Below the pieces are notes generated by a model that had not been told where the DNA came from, did not search any database, and worked only from the letters and a program-made list of their open reading frames with translations. Shown piece after piece: positions 16,967-27,230 of a stretch of 64,000 nucleotides of DNA (position 1 is the stretch's first letter; each line of letters begins with the position of its first letter). A program made the translations under genes and the position numbers. Source of the stretch: Bradyrhizobium sp. SK17 (GTDB lineage: Bacteria; Pseudomonadota; Alphaproteobacteria; Rhizobiales; Xanthobacteraceae); assembly GCF_002831585.1 (NCBI RefSeq), contig NZ_CP025113.1, positions 5,285,001 to 5,349,000 of the forward strand, read 5' to 3'.

Positions 16967-17740
16967 TCAGTGCGCGGTCTTGAACGGTGCGACTGTGATA
17001 CCGGCTTGCTTCAGCGCCTCACGCACATTGCGGGCGATCTCCACGGCGCCGGACGTGTCGCCATGGATGCAGACGGTATCGGTCTGCATCTTGATCACCT
17101 TGCCGGTGACCGAGACGACGGCGCCGTCCTGCACCATCCGTACCACGCGATCGGCGATCACCCTCGGGTCATGCAGCACCGCGCCGGGCTTCTTGCGCGA
17201 CACCAGATTGCCGTCGTCCTCATAGGCGCGGTCGGCGAACACCTCGTGCGCCATTCGAAGATTGGCGGCTTCGCCGGCGCGCACCAGTTTCGAATTGGCG
17301 AGCACCACGAACACGAGACTGGCGTCGACCGCCTTGATCGCGCTGGCGATCGCCTTCGCGGTCATGTCGTCTTCGCAAGCGACGTTGGAGATCGCACCAT
17401 GCGCCTTCACATGGGTCACCTTGTGGCCGGCCGCGGTGGCGATCGCCTGCAAGGCGCCGATCTGATAGGCGATCAGGTTCTCGATCTCCGAAGATGTCAG
17501 TCCCGGCATCGGACGGCGGCCAAAGCCGTGCAGGTCGCGATAGCCGGGGTGCGCGCCGACGCTGACACCGCGCGCCTTCGCCAACTCGACCGTGCGTCGC
17601 ATGATATCGGCATCGCCGGCATGAAAGCCGCAGGCGACGTTGACCGAGGTCGCAAGCTCGATCATCGCGGCATCATTGCCCATCTCCCAGGGGCCGAAGC
17701 TTTCGCCGAGATCGCAATTGAGGTCGATGGTTGAGGTCAT
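16967..17740 (-). CDS. pxpA: 5-oxoprolinase subunit PxpA (LamB/YcsF family)
   Basis: This is one of three subunits of the ATP-dependent 5-oxoprolinase, which hydrolyses the by-product 5-oxoproline (pyroglutamate) to glutamate. The 257 residues begin with the family signature [14 protein letters not shown] and include [27 protein letters not shown] and [11 protein letters not shown]. The length is standard. It is last in the leftward cluster pxpB-pxpC-pxpA, 32 bp after pxpC, so it is very likely co-transcribed. Confidence 0.94.
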   Translation of the reverse strand: MTSTIDLNCDLGESFGPWEMGNDAAMIELATSVNVACGFHAGDADIMRRTVELAKARGVSVGAHPGYRDLHGFGRRPMPGLTSSEIENLIAYQIGALQAIATAAGHKVTHVKAHGAISNVACEDDMTAKAIASAIKAVDASLVFVVLANSKLVRAGEAANLRMAHEVFADRAYEDDGNLVSRKKPGAVLHDPRVIADRVVRMVQDGAVVSVTGKVIKMQTDTVCIHGDTSGAVEIARNVREALKQAGITVAPFKTAH

Positions 17741-17772
17741 GACGATCGATCCGCTTGTTGTTGGTATTTGCT

Positions 17773-18807
17773 TCAGGGTAGCGCAACTTGCCAGGTCGAC
17801 ACATCGACGGCGCTGATGGCCTGACCCGCGACATTCGCATCCCGCAGCGCCTCGATGTTGAGGCCGAAATCGTCGATGCCGCGGAGCCGGTCGGGGAGCG
17901 AACGCAACAGCTCATGGTACTTGATCGCCTCAGCCTGCGCCTCTGCGATCGTGAGAGCCTTGAAGCGAAACGGCCGGCCGGCGGAGATCTGCGCGAAGCG
18001 GCCGAAATCGGCGGTAATGACGGTCGCGATCTTGGGATAGCCTCCGCTGGTGCCGCGGTCCGCCATCAGCACGATCGGCTGGCCATTGCCGGGCACCTGG
18101 ATGCTGCCGTTCACGGTGCCGTCGGAGACGATGTTGTGGCCGTCAAGATGCTTGATGACCGGACCTTCGAGGCGGTAGCCCATGCGGTCGCTGGTGGCCG
18201 AGATCTTCCACTCGCCGTCGACGAGCAGCTTCTTGTGCTCCTCTGCGAACTCGTCGTCCTGCGGCCCGAACACGATGCGGATCGGTGCATCGCTGGCAGC
18301 CGGCAATTCGATACGGCGCTCGGGCGCGCCGCTGGCGGCCTGCGTCTTCAACGTATCACCGCTTTGCAGCGGGCGCGGGTAGGGACTGCCGAGCCCGGCG
18401 CGGGCGTTGACGGCGAGGCTGCCGAACATCGGCTCGCCCTCGATGCCGTGCTCGATCGCGAGGTAACTGAACGATCCGCCGCGCGCAAAGCCGAGACTGA
18501 GGGTCTCGCCTTCGGCGAGGGTCGCCGAGCTGTCGAACGCGACAGTGCGGCCCCCGATATCGGCATTGCGCGAGGCGCCGGCGAGGCTGATGCGCACAGC
18601 GCCGCCGCGTGCGGTGAACGTGGCGCCGAACGGGCCGATTTCCACCGCGGCGGCAAACGGGTCATTGCCGACCAGCGTATTCGCGGCAGCGAGCGAAAGC
18701 CGGTCCATCGCGCCGCTCGGCGTCAGGCCGTAGCGTTGCGAGCCCGGACGTCCGCCGTCCTGCACCGAGCTCGCAGGGCCGATCGAGGTGACCACCAGAC
18801 TGCTCAT
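17773..18807 (-). CDS. pxpC: 5-oxoprolinase subunit PxpC (biotin-dependent carboxyltransferase family)
   Basis: A 344-residue protein of the allophanate hydrolase subunit 2/KipA family, the PxpC subunit of 5-oxoprolinase. Family motifs are [20 protein letters not shown] at the N-terminus, then [28 protein letters not shown] and [18 protein letters not shown]. The ATG at 18807 overlaps the pxpB stop by four bases (ATGA), which fixes the start and indicates coupled translation. Together with PxpB it forms the activating half of the complex. Confidence 0.93.
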   Translation of the reverse strand: MSSLVVTSIGPASSVQDGGRPGSQRYGLTPSGAMDRLSLAAANTLVGNDPFAAAVEIGPFGATFTARGGAVRISLAGASRNADIGGRTVAFDSSATLAEGETLSLGFARGGSFSYLAIEHGIEGEPMFGSLAVNARAGLGSPYPRPLQSGDTLKTQAASGAPERRIELPAASDAPIRIVFGPQDDEFAEEHKKLLVDGEWKISATSDRMGYRLEGPVIKHLDGHNIVSDGTVNGSIQVPGNGQPIVLMADRGTSGGYPKIATVITADFGRFAQISAGRPFRFKALTIAEAQAEAIKYHELLRSLPDRLRGIDDFGLNIEALRDANVAGQAISAVDVSTWQVALP

Positions 18808-19535
18808 GGCGTCACCAATTCGGCGACGAACTCGCCGGCTTCGGCGGCGCGGTCCTGTTCCGCGAAGGTCTTGGCGTCGATCGCCGTGAAGGTGATGGCG
18901 TCGCCCGGCTCCAGCAGGAAGGTCGGATCGCGATGCAACTGGTAGGTCCTCACGGGGGTACGGCCGAGCAGGTGCCAGCCGCTCGGGCCGGCCAGGCATT
19001 GCACGCCGGTCTGGATTCCACCGATCGAGATGGTGCCCGCCGGGGTGACGAGCCGCGGCTCCTTGCGCCGGGGCAGGTGCAGGGTGCTGTCCAGGCCGCT
19101 GAGATAGGACCAGCCGGGCGTGAAGCCGATCATGGCGACGCGATAGTCGCTGGCGACATGGCGCGCCACGATCTGGTCGGGCGTGGTCTGGAGCGCCTTC
19201 GCCACATCCTCGAGGTCGATGCCGTGCTCGCCGCCATAGGTGACGGGAATTCGCCAGCGCCGCGTTCCGGTCTCAGACGGCGGTGCCTTGGCGGCACGCG
19301 CGAGCAGCTGCTCGCCGAGCGCATCGAAGCTGATCTGCACGGGATCGTAATGTACCAGCAGCGACCGATAGGTCGGCACGGTCTCGGTAATGCTTGCGAT
19401 CGGCTCGGCCGAGATCACGCGGTCGAGCGCGAGCACCCGCCGGTTCGCGGCGTCGTCGATGGTGCGGCTGAATTCCACCGTGATGGCGCTGTCGCCACTC
19501 GGCAAAAGGCGGGGGAGACTTAAGGGTTCGGCCAT
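18804..19535 (-). CDS. pxpB: 5-oxoprolinase subunit PxpB (KipI family)
   Basis: A 243-residue protein of the allophanate hydrolase subunit 1/KipI family. Recognisable motifs are LLPSGDSAITVEF near the N-terminus, then IGFTPGWSYLSGLD, GTISIGGIQTGVQ, PSGWHLLGRTP and FLLEPGDAITF. It is the first gene of the leftward pxp operon and is divergent from an RraA-fold/cupin operon, with an operator-like inverted repeat between them. The PxpABC assignment is stronger than an allophanate hydrolase assignment because pxpA is in the same operon. Confidence 0.92.
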   Translation of the reverse strand: MAEPLSLPRLLPSGDSAITVEFSRTIDDAANRRVLALDRVISAEPIASITETVPTYRSLLVHYDPVQISFDALGEQLLARAAKAPPSETGTRRWRIPVTYGGEHGIDLEDVAKALQTTPDQIVARHVASDYRVAMIGFTPGWSYLSGLDSTLHLPRRKEPRLVTPAGTISIGGIQTGVQCLAGPSGWHLLGRTPVRTYQLHRDPTFLLEPGDAITFTAIDAKTFAEQDRAAEAGEFVAELVTP

Positions 19536-19575
19536 GGGGTCAAAGCGGACTTGGTCGGAGCATCAAGCTAGCGTG

Positions 19576-19609
19576 TTTTGCATCGAAACGGAATTCGCTT
19601 CGTGCAAAA
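19576..19609. promoter_or_regulatory. Candidate operator between pxpB and the RraA-family gene
   Basis: An imperfect inverted repeat has outer arms TTTTGC and GCAAAA and inner CGAA / TTCG half-sites around GGAATTCG. It lies 40 bp upstream of pxpB in the shared 215-bp divergent region, which is AT-richer than its surroundings. A regulator is not identifiable here. Confidence 0.35.
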
Positions 19610-19750
19610 TGATGCAGCAACTTCAATAAATTAATCGGCATGCGATCGATAAATTGGGCTGATCGCAGGTTTTTCTCGCAGCCCTTGACGCAACGCCTTC
19701 GCCCGGCAACATGCGGCGGTCTTTTCCTCCCATCGGAGCAAGCTTTCCAG

Positions 19751-20449
19751 ATGTCACTGTCCACTGAGGCGATCGCGACGCTGTCGCACGTGTCCACCGC
19801 CACCATCACCACGGTCCTGCTCAAGAAGGGGCTTCGCAACATCTGGATGCGCGGCACCAAGCCCTTGAAGCCGGGGCAGGAGCGGCTGGTCGGGCCTGCT
19901 TTCACGTTGCGCTTCGTGCCGGCCCGCGAGGATCTGGCGACGCCGGAATCCTGGTCGTCGCCGATCTCGACCCGGACCGCGATCGAGGCGATGCCGGCGG
20001 GCTGCATCGCGGTGGTCGATGCGATGGGCATCACCGATGCCGGCATCTTCGGCGACATCCTGTGCGCGCGCATGGTCAAGCGCGGAGTGACGGCGCTGAT
20101 CACCGACGGTGTGGTGCGCGACGTCGAGGGCGTGCTCGGCACCGGCCTGCCGGTGTGGTGCGATGGCTACGCGGCGCCGCCGTCGGTCGCAGGGCTGACC
20201 TTCGTCGGCTGGGGTGAACCGATCGGTTGCGGCGGCGTTGCCGTGTTTCCGAACGACGTGGTGGTGGCGGACCAGGACGGTGCGGTGCTGATCCCGCAGG
20301 CATTCCTCGAGCACGTGCTGGCCGAAGGGCCCGAGCAGGAGCGGATGGAGGCCTGGATCGTCAACGAGGTCAACAACGGCGCCCAGCTGCCCGGCCTGTA
20401 CCCGATGAATGCCGAGACCAAGGCGCGCTACGCCGCGACCAAGAAATAA
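19751..20449 (+). CDS. RraA-fold protein (HMG aldolase / RraA family)
   Basis: A 233-residue protein of the RraA-like superfamily. The metal/substrate segment GDILCARMVKRGVTALITDG followed by VRD matches the GDx..G..DG..RD pattern of 4-hydroxy-4-methyl-2-oxoglutarate/4-carboxy-4-hydroxy-2-oxoadipate aldolases; the later VAVFPNDVVVADQDGAVLIP is also typical. Members with this pattern are usually aldolases or decarboxylases and not RNase E inhibitors, so the RraA name should not be taken as function. The ATG at 19751 starts the conserved sequence. The next gene follows after 23 bp with its own strong ribosome site. Confidence 0.83.
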   Translation: MSLSTEAIATLSHVSTATITTVLLKKGLRNIWMRGTKPLKPGQERLVGPAFTLRFVPAREDLATPESWSSPISTRTAIEAMPAGCIAVVDAMGITDAGIFGDILCARMVKRGVTALITDGVVRDVEGVLGTGLPVWCDGYAAPPSVAGLTFVGWGEPIGCGGVAVFPNDVVVADQDGAVLIPQAFLEHVLAEGPEQERMEAWIVNEVNNGAQLPGLYPMNAETKARYAATKK

Positions 20450-20472
20450 CGTCAAGAAAGGGAGGTAACCCC

Positions 20473-20877
20473 ATGGATATCCACGTTTCCGGCTCGCGGC
20501 CGACCCGCCGCGCGCCGAAGGAAAATTTCACCGGCAGCGTGCTGCAGGACCCGATCAACATGGCGCCGGCGCCGGCCCGGCTGAACGCCTCGCGCGTGTC
20601 GTTCGAACCCGGCGCGCGCACCGCCTGGCACACCCATCCGCTCGGGCAGACGCTGTACGTGATCTCCGGCATCGGTCGCGTGCAGGCCAAGGGCGGCCCG
20701 ATCCGGGAAATCCGTCCCGGTGACGTGGTCTGGATTCCGCCGAACGAGAAGCACTGGCACGGCGCCTCGCCGGACAACAGCATGACCCACATCGCCATGC
20801 AGGAGGCGCTCGACGGCGTGTTCTCGACCTGGATGGAGCACGTCACCGACGAGGAATACAACGACAAGGTCGGTTGA
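20473..20877 (+). CDS. Cupin-domain protein ((R)-mandelonitrile lyase-like)
   Basis: A 134-residue single-domain cupin. Metal-ligand candidates are the histidines in TAWHTHPLGQTLYV and the later KHWHGA, with the Gly-rich turn SGIGRVQ between. The overall pattern matches small cupins annotated as (R)-mandelonitrile lyase or carboxymuconolactone-associated cupins. GGGAGGTAA precedes the ATG at 20473. It forms a two-gene operon with the RraA-fold gene and ends before a strong terminator. A role in a shared catabolic step is inference. Confidence 0.85.
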   Translation: MDIHVSGSRPTRRAPKENFTGSVLQDPINMAPAPARLNASRVSFEPGARTAWHTHPLGQTLYVISGIGRVQAKGGPIREIRPGDVVWIPPNEKHWHGASPDNSMTHIAMQEALDGVFSTWMEHVTDEEYNDKVG

Positions 20878-20898
20878 GACGCTGCTGCTCTACAAATG

Positions 20899-20930
20899 AA
20901 AGCCCCGCTCTCGAGCGGGGCTTTCTGTCT
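20899..20930 (+). terminator. Rho-independent terminator (possibly bidirectional)
   Basis: A perfect 11-bp stem (AAAGCCCCGCT / AGCGGGGCTTT) with a CTCG loop is followed by CTGTCT. It lies 22 bp after the cupin stop and 35 bp from the stop of the convergent gene. Confidence 0.88.
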
Positions 20931-20964
20931 CTGGGGCTTGCCGCATGCGCATATTCGCCGCGCG

Positions 20965-21738
20965 CTATTCGAACCACGCAGCGTAGATCTTCGCGTAGCT
21001 GCCATCCTCGCGCGCGATGTGGAGCCACTGGTCGACGAACGCCTTCAGGGCGACGTCTCGCTGCATCCAGTAGGCCTTTTCCGCGAAGTCGAACGGCTTG
21101 TCGGGATGCACGGCGCACAGCACGCCGGGATGCAGCTTCTGCTGATAGCGCGTCTCGGATGCGTCGGTCATCATCAGGTCGGCGTCGCCCTTGGCGATCT
21201 CGTCGAAGATTTTGGTGTTGTCGCCGAAGACGCGGATATCGGCCGCCTTCACGTTGGCGCGGGCAAACCGCTCGTTGGTGCCGCCGGGATTGACGATGAC
21301 GCGGGTGCCGGGCCTGTCGATCTCGGCGAGCGTGTCGTACTTGCCCTGGTCGGCGCAACGCGCGATCGGCGTCTTGCCCTCGCGCATGATCGGCGTCGAG
21401 AACAAGCCCTTCTTCTGCCGGTCGAAGGTGATCGAGATGCCGCCCATCGCGATGTCGAAATTGTCGGCCTCGAAATCCTTCATCATCTGCGGCCAGGAGG
21501 TCGGGACGAATTCGACCTTGACGCCGAGCGCCTTGCCGAGCGACTGCGCCATGTCGACATCGAAGCCGCGGAAGGCCTTGGTCTCCTTGTCGAGGGAAGT
21601 GAAGGGCAGGTAGTCGCCGGTCATGCCGACGCGCAGCGTGCCGCGCTTGACGATCTCGTCGAGCCGCGACGGGGCCTGCTGCGCATGCGCGGCGGATAGC
21701 AGAAATGCGAGAGCGAGGCCGGCCAGCGCGCGAAGCAT
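20965..21738 (-). CDS. Periplasmic cyclohexadienyl dehydratase-type protein (PheC-like)
   Basis: A 257-residue exported protein with a family-3 solute-binding fold. The signal peptide ends near SAAHAQQ. The sequence tracks the PheC type closely: GTLRVGMTGDYLPFTS, GFDVDMAQSLGKALG, DFEADNFDIAMGGISIT, VNPGGTNERFARANVK, DLMMTDASETRYQQ and KPFDFAEKAYW. In PheC, the Glu of the FAEKAY segment is catalytic, converting prephenate or arogenate to phenylpyruvate or phenylalanine. I infer enzyme rather than transporter because the whole motif set is kept and no ABC partner genes adjoin. The start at 21738 follows GGAGAAC; an upstream ATG at 21753 lacks a usable site. Confidence 0.75.
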   Translation of the reverse strand: MLRALAGLALAFLLSAAHAQQAPSRLDEIVKRGTLRVGMTGDYLPFTSLDKETKAFRGFDVDMAQSLGKALGVKVEFVPTSWPQMMKDFEADNFDIAMGGISITFDRQKKGLFSTPIMREGKTPIARCADQGKYDTLAEIDRPGTRVIVNPGGTNERFARANVKAADIRVFGDNTKIFDEIAKGDADLMMTDASETRYQQKLHPGVLCAVHPDKPFDFAEKAYWMQRDVALKAFVDQWLHIAREDGSYAKIYAAWFE

Positions 21739-21807
21739 TCGAGTGTTCTCCATCCCACTTTTTTTGCAGCGGCTGTGTTTTCGCAGCGCCTGTAATGTCG
21801 TCGTGGC

Positions 21808-22476
21808 TCAGACGTCGTTGCTATCCCTGCGCGCCTGCAACAGGGACGCGCTGCGGCTGATCATCTCGTGCTTGAAATGCTCAAAGCGCTGCCGTGCTTC
21901 GGCCTCGCGATCGTCGACGAATTTGATCGCGGCGTCGCTGTCCATCGGGCCGTTGACGAGCGGGGTCGATCCCTGACCGACGGTCTCGTCGACATAGTAT
22001 TGGCCGTTGTCCTCGCGCACCGTCCAGTGGAAGCGCAGTGCCGCCATCGGGCCGGGGCCGGATTTGGAATAGCCGTTGGCCTCGACGGGGGCTTGCGGTT
22101 GAATCGGCTCCGGCTCGCTCGACTCCGGCTCGGTCACTGCTGCTTCGACGAATAGCGGTTCGCTGGCTTCGGGTTCGTTCGGCTCGGCCTGTTCGGCTGG
22201 CTCGGCTTGTTCGATCGGCGGCGGCTCGGCCGCCGATGGCTCGGCGGGCGCAGCCTCGGTGGTGGACACGGTCGTAATGGACGCGGCTTCGACCGTAACG
22301 ATCTCGACCGACGTTGGTAGGGGCGGCGGCATCGCGATGGAGACCGGCGGATCCCCGGCTGGTTCGGCTGCCTTGTCTGCCGTCCTGTCGGTTGGCTTGG
22401 CCTTCTCGGGAGGTGTCCTCGTCTGATCGAGAATGCTCGCGATCGTAGCAAGCGCATCGTCGGTCGGGTCGCTCAC
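21808..22476 (-). CDS. Glu/Pro/Ala-rich hypothetical protein
   Basis: A 222-residue protein with a GTG start after GGGAGACC. Residues 1-20 form a helix (DALATIASILDQTR). Residues 25-135 are low complexity with repeats of EPxxxEP and PxEP and many acidic residues. A conserved-looking C-terminal domain (FHWTVREDNGQYYVDETVG, VNGPMDSDAAIKFVDDREAE) ends in a charged helix. No signal peptide or membrane segment is present. I do not recognise the family; the C-terminal part may be the functional unit. Confidence 0.65.
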   Translation of the reverse strand: MSDPTDDALATIASILDQTRTPPEKAKPTDRTADKAAEPAGDPPVSIAMPPPLPTSVEIVTVEAASITTVSTTEAAPAEPSAAEPPPIEQAEPAEQAEPNEPEASEPLFVEAAVTEPESSEPEPIQPQAPVEANGYSKSGPGPMAALRFHWTVREDNGQYYVDETVGQGSTPLVNGPMDSDAAIKFVDDREAEARQRFEHFKHEMISRSASLLQARRDSNDV

Positions 22477-22600
22477 GGTTCGGTCTCCCAGTCATGACGC
22501 CGACGGAATCGTGCCGACGCCATTCCTATCTACCTGATCCAACTACCCTTTGTCAGCCCGGCGTCGCCCTTTGGTTAGCTCGGGCGACGCTGCCAAATTG

Positions 22601-24025
22601 TCAGGCGCAGACCGGCGGCCGCTTGTCCTTCCAGGGGCGCGCCTGCTCAAGCTGGGCGGCGAGACGGAACAGCAGCCCTTCCTCCCCAAGCTTGGCCGCG
22701 AACATCATGCCGAGCGGCAGACCCGCCTTGTTCCAGGCCAGCGGCATCGACATTGCGGGTTGGCCGGACATGTTGAACATCGAGGTCCCCGGCATGTAGC
22801 GGCGCAGCACCGGCGCGATATGGGTCAAGTCCTCGGACATCGTGTTCAGCTCGCCGAGACGGAGCGGCGGCGCACACAGCGTAGGGCTCAGGAAGATGTC
22901 GCAACCTTCGAAGAAGGTGGCAAGTGCACGCGAGATCTGGAATGCCGCGAGCTGTGCGGCGACGTAGTCGGCGGGGGTCATCTTGGCTGAGTTCTGGCCG
23001 CTGGCGAGCGTCAGCCGCTCGACATCGTCCGAGGTCAGAGTGCGGCCGACGCGCTGCTCGAGCAGGCGGATGGTCAGCGCGGTGTTGCCGCCAACGATCG
23101 TGGTCATGACCGCGGCCGGATCCGCCGCAAGCGGCGGGGCGCGCTCCTCGACATGATGGCCGAGGCCCGCGAGCAGTTTGGCGATGTCGCGCACCGCTTC
23201 CGCGATCTCGGGATCGATCGCGTCGCCATAGGGCGACTTGTCGGTGAAGCTGATGCGGAGCTGGCCGGGATCGCGGCCGACCTCCTGGGAAAACGGCCGC
23301 TCGGGCGGTGGCGCGACATAGATGCTCGACGGCTCCGGACCGTGGATCGCGTCCATCATGACCGCGCTGTCGCGGACGCTGATGCTGAGCACGTGGCCGA
23401 CGGAGAAGCCGCCCCAGCCTTCGCCGCGATCGGGGCCGCAGGGATTGCGGGCGCGCGTCGGCTTCATGCCGAACACGCCGGAGGCGGATGCGGGAATGCG
23501 GATCGAGCCGCCGCCGTCGCTGGCATGCGCGACCGGCAGGATGCGAGCCGCGACCGCGGCACCGGCGCCGCCTGACGAGCCGCCCGAGGAATGGTCGAGA
23601 TTCCAGGGATTGCGGGTCGGGCCGAACAGGCGGGATTCCGTGGTCGGCATCAGGCCGAATTCCGGGCTCGAGCTCTTGCCGAAGATGGTGAGGCCGGCGT
23701 CGAGGAAGCGCTGCGCCAGGGTGCCGTTGTGGTCGGCGACGAAGTCCTTCAGCAGGCTGGCGCCCGAGGTGGTGCGGGTGCCCGCGAGCAGGTCGAGATC
23801 CTTCAGCAGGAACGGAACGCCGGTGAACGGGCCGTCAGGCAACCCCTTGGCGATCTGGCGCTCGGCGTAGTCGTAGTGCTTGACGACGACCGCATTGATC
23901 TTGGGGTCGACGGCGGCGGTGCGCGCGATCGCTTCGTCGAGCAGCTCCTTTGCCGTCACGTCCTTGTTGCGGACGAGCTCGGCGAGACCGACCGCATCGT
24001 AGTTGCCGAATTCCTTGAAGGCCAT
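22601..24025 (-). CDS. Amidase (amidase-signature family)
   Basis: A 474-residue amidase-signature hydrolase. The Ser-cisSer-Lys triad is intact: Lys75 in PFLLKDLD, cis-Ser150 in SSGGSSGGAGAA and nucleophile Ser174 in SDGGGSIRIPAS. The spacings of 75 and 24 residues are those of the family. No signal peptide is visible, so it acts in the cytoplasm. The ATG at 24025 opens the conserved sequence. Substrate is not predictable; candidates range from aliphatic amides to 6-aminohexanoate-type compounds. It lies downstream of the hydroxyacid dehydrogenase across a dispersed repeat and is probably a separate unit. Confidence 0.9.
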   Translation of the reverse strand: MAFKEFGNYDAVGLAELVRNKDVTAKELLDEAIARTAAVDPKINAVVVKHYDYAERQIAKGLPDGPFTGVPFLLKDLDLLAGTRTTSGASLLKDFVADHNGTLAQRFLDAGLTIFGKSSSPEFGLMPTTESRLFGPTRNPWNLDHSSGGSSGGAGAAVAARILPVAHASDGGGSIRIPASASGVFGMKPTRARNPCGPDRGEGWGGFSVGHVLSISVRDSAVMMDAIHGPEPSSIYVAPPPERPFSQEVGRDPGQLRISFTDKSPYGDAIDPEIAEAVRDIAKLLAGLGHHVEERAPPLAADPAAVMTTIVGGNTALTIRLLEQRVGRTLTSDDVERLTLASGQNSAKMTPADYVAAQLAAFQISRALATFFEGCDIFLSPTLCAPPLRLGELNTMSEDLTHIAPVLRRYMPGTSMFNMSGQPAMSMPLAWNKAGLPLGMMFAAKLGEEGLLFRLAAQLEQARPWKDKRPPVCA

Positions 24026-24093
24026 TTGAGTACTCCGCATCGCCGGGCCGATCCTGCCGATCGGCCGCGGCGCGAACGAGGAAGGCTGGAAGC

Positions 24094-24198
24094 TAGAGCG
24101 CGATGCGATCAGGTTGAACCGTCATCGCGCTCTTGTTTCTTGTTTGCGCATGATCTTTTCGGAAAACCGCTTTCGCACTTTTCCGGATCATGCTCTAG
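24094..24198. repeat. Dispersed palindromic repeat, family C
   Basis: An element bounded by TAGAGC and GCTCTA contains GCGCGATG...CATCGCGC and the palindrome GCATGATC...GGATCATGC with GGAAAACCGC. Its right edge overlaps the last codon and stop of the dehydrogenase gene. This type is frequent in Bradyrhizobium intergenic DNA. Confidence 0.75.
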
Positions 24199-25184
24199 CC
24201 GAGGACGTCCTGGTTGATGACATTCTGGCGCAGCGGATTGCCGTCCAGCACGCTCAGAATGTTGCGCGCAGTCTGCTCGCTCATGCGATCGACCGCCTCG
24301 ACGGTCACGCCGGCCACATGCGGTGCCATGATCACGTTCGGCAGCGCGTGCAGCGGCTGGCCGACCGGCGGCGGCTCGACCTCGAACACATCGAGGCCGG
24401 CGCCGGCGAGCTTGCCCGACACCAGCGCGTCGTGCAGCGCCTTCTCATCGACGATGCCGCCGCGGGCAGTGTTGATGAGATAGGCGGTCGGCTTCATCAG
24501 CCCGATCCGCGCCGCGTTGAACAGGCCGACCGTCTCGGGGTTCTTCGGGCAGTGGATGGTGACGAAATCCGCACGCGGCAGCGCCGCTTCCAGGCTCGAC
24601 ACCGGCTCGCAGCCTGCCGCGGTGATCTCGCTGGCCGGCTTGTAGGGATCATAGACCAGCACGTTCATTTCCATCGCCAGACAGCGTTTGGCGGTGCGGG
24701 TGCCGATGCGGCCGAAGCCTATGATCAGCACGGTCTTGCCGTAGAGATCGAACGGCAGCACCCCGAGCCGGCTCGCCCAGGTGCCGTCCTTGACCATCGT
24801 GTGCATTTCCTGCGCGCGCTTGGCGAGCGTCAGCATCATGAACAGCGCCTGTTCGGCGACCGAGGGCGAGTTCGCGGTGCCTGCGACCATCAGCGGCACC
24901 TTGCGGCGGGACAGCGCCGGTACGTCGACGGCGTCGTAGCCGACGCCGATCCGGGTCACCACCATCATGCCCTTGGAGGCCTCGAGCTCGGCCTCGCCAA
25001 ATCGGGTCGCACCGAGCGCAACACCATGGACCGGCGCGTGCTGCTCCAGCATCGCCTGGAAGTCCTTGGCGGAGATCAGATTGGGAAATTCGATGAGTTC
25101 TACGTCGTCCCGCTGGTCGAGGAGCACCCGTGCCCCCGGCGACAGAGTCTGGGTGATGAAAATCTTCTTCTTGTTGATGGCCAT
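24195..25184 (-). CDS. D-isomer-specific 2-hydroxyacid dehydrogenase
   Basis: A 329-residue NAD-dependent dehydrogenase of the D-2-hydroxyacid/phosphoglycerate dehydrogenase family. The NAD fold has VLIIGFGRIGTRTAKR. The catalytic Arg lies in LINTARGGIVDE, the paired acid in the GLDVFEVEPPP region, and the His in VIMAPHVAGVT. There is no regulatory ACT domain, so it is not a full SerA. Start at 25184 follows GCAGGA closely. It is the last gene of the leftward ABC-importer cluster, 29 bp after the ATPase, which suggests that it oxidises the imported compound or a product of it. Confidence 0.88.
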   Translation of the reverse strand: MAINKKKIFITQTLSPGARVLLDQRDDVELIEFPNLISAKDFQAMLEQHAPVHGVALGATRFGEAELEASKGMMVVTRIGVGYDAVDVPALSRRKVPLMVAGTANSPSVAEQALFMMLTLAKRAQEMHTMVKDGTWASRLGVLPFDLYGKTVLIIGFGRIGTRTAKRCLAMEMNVLVYDPYKPASEITAAGCEPVSSLEAALPRADFVTIHCPKNPETVGLFNAARIGLMKPTAYLINTARGGIVDEKALHDALVSGKLAGAGLDVFEVEPPPVGQPLHALPNVIMAPHVAGVTVEAVDRMSEQTARNILSVLDGNPLRQNVINQDVLG

Positions 25185-25213
25185 TTCCTGCCCTTGCGGT
25201 TTCTTGTACGCCG

Positions 25214-26314
<1,101 letters not shown>

Positions 26315-26318
26315 CCGT

Positions 26319-27230
26319 TCAACCCTTTGTCGCGCCGGCGGTGAGGCCGGCAATGTAGTAGTCCATCAGGAACGCGTAGATGATCAGCGGCGGCGCGGCG
26401 CCGAGCAGGGCGCCGGTCATGATCTGTCCCCAGTTGAACACGTCACCCTTGATCAGCGTCGTGATGATGCCGACCGGCAGCACGAGCTGGTCGGTCGAGG
26501 TGGTGAACACCAGCGGATACAGGAACTGGGCCCAGGACACGGTGAAGGCGAAGATCGTCGCCGCGATCAGGCCGGGCAGCGCGACCGGGATGAAGATGCG
26601 GGTCAGCGTCTGGAACCAACTCGCGCCGTCGATGATCGCGGCCTCGTCGAGCTCCTTCGGGATCGAGGCGAAATAGCCGATCATGATCCAGGTGCAGAAC
26701 GGCACCGTCAGCGTCGGATAGATGAACACCAGCACATACCACCGATTGATGAGCTGAATACCGGTCCAGTCGCCGAACACCGCGAACATCTTGAACAACG
26801 GAATGAACAGCAGGCTGTCCGGAATGAGATAGGTGAGAAAGACGCCGGTCGCGAGTGTCGCCGAGCCCCAGAACTTCATCCGCGCCAAGGCAAAGGCCGC
26901 CGGCACACTGATCAACATCGTGATGGTGACGACGATGATGGAGACCCAGGCCGAATTCCAGAAGAAGCGCAGGAACTGGTTCGACGTCAGGAGCTCGACG
27001 TAGTTCTCGAGTGTGGGGTGGTATACCCACCACGGATTGGTCGCCGCGGAAATCTCCGCGCTGCCCTTCAACGACGTGATCAGCATGTAGAGCGGCGGCG
27101 TCAGCGAGAAGATCGCGAACAGCACCAGGAAGAAATAGGACCAGCGTAGGGCCCAGGTCCGATCGCGGCTCATGCTGCCGTATTTGACCTTGCGGGTCGG
27201 CCCGGACTTGTCGATCGTCATCGTGCTCAT
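26319..27230 (-). CDS. Carbohydrate ABC transporter permease (MalG type)
   Basis: A 303-residue inner-membrane permease with six hydrophobic segments. The EAA loop that contacts the ATPase is [20 protein letters not shown] followed by PVALPGL. The first segment ([20 protein letters not shown]) begins after a 30-residue cytoplasmic tail. The start codon overlaps the stop of the preceding permease (TGATG), so the pair is translationally coupled. Length and helix number fit the MalG group. Confidence 0.92.
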   Translation of the reverse strand: MSTMTIDKSGPTRKVKYGSMSRDRTWALRWSYFFLVLFAIFSLTPPLYMLITSLKGSAEISAATNPWWVYHPTLENYVELLTSNQFLRFFWNSAWVSIIVVTITMLISVPAAFALARMKFWGSATLATGVFLTYLIPDSLLFIPLFKMFAVFGDWTGIQLINRWYVLVFIYPTLTVPFCTWIMIGYFASIPKELDEAAIIDGASWFQTLTRIFIPVALPGLIAATIFAFTVSWAQFLYPLVFTTSTDQLVLPVGIITTLIKGDVFNWGQIMTGALLGAAPPLIIYAFLMDYYIAGLTAGATKG

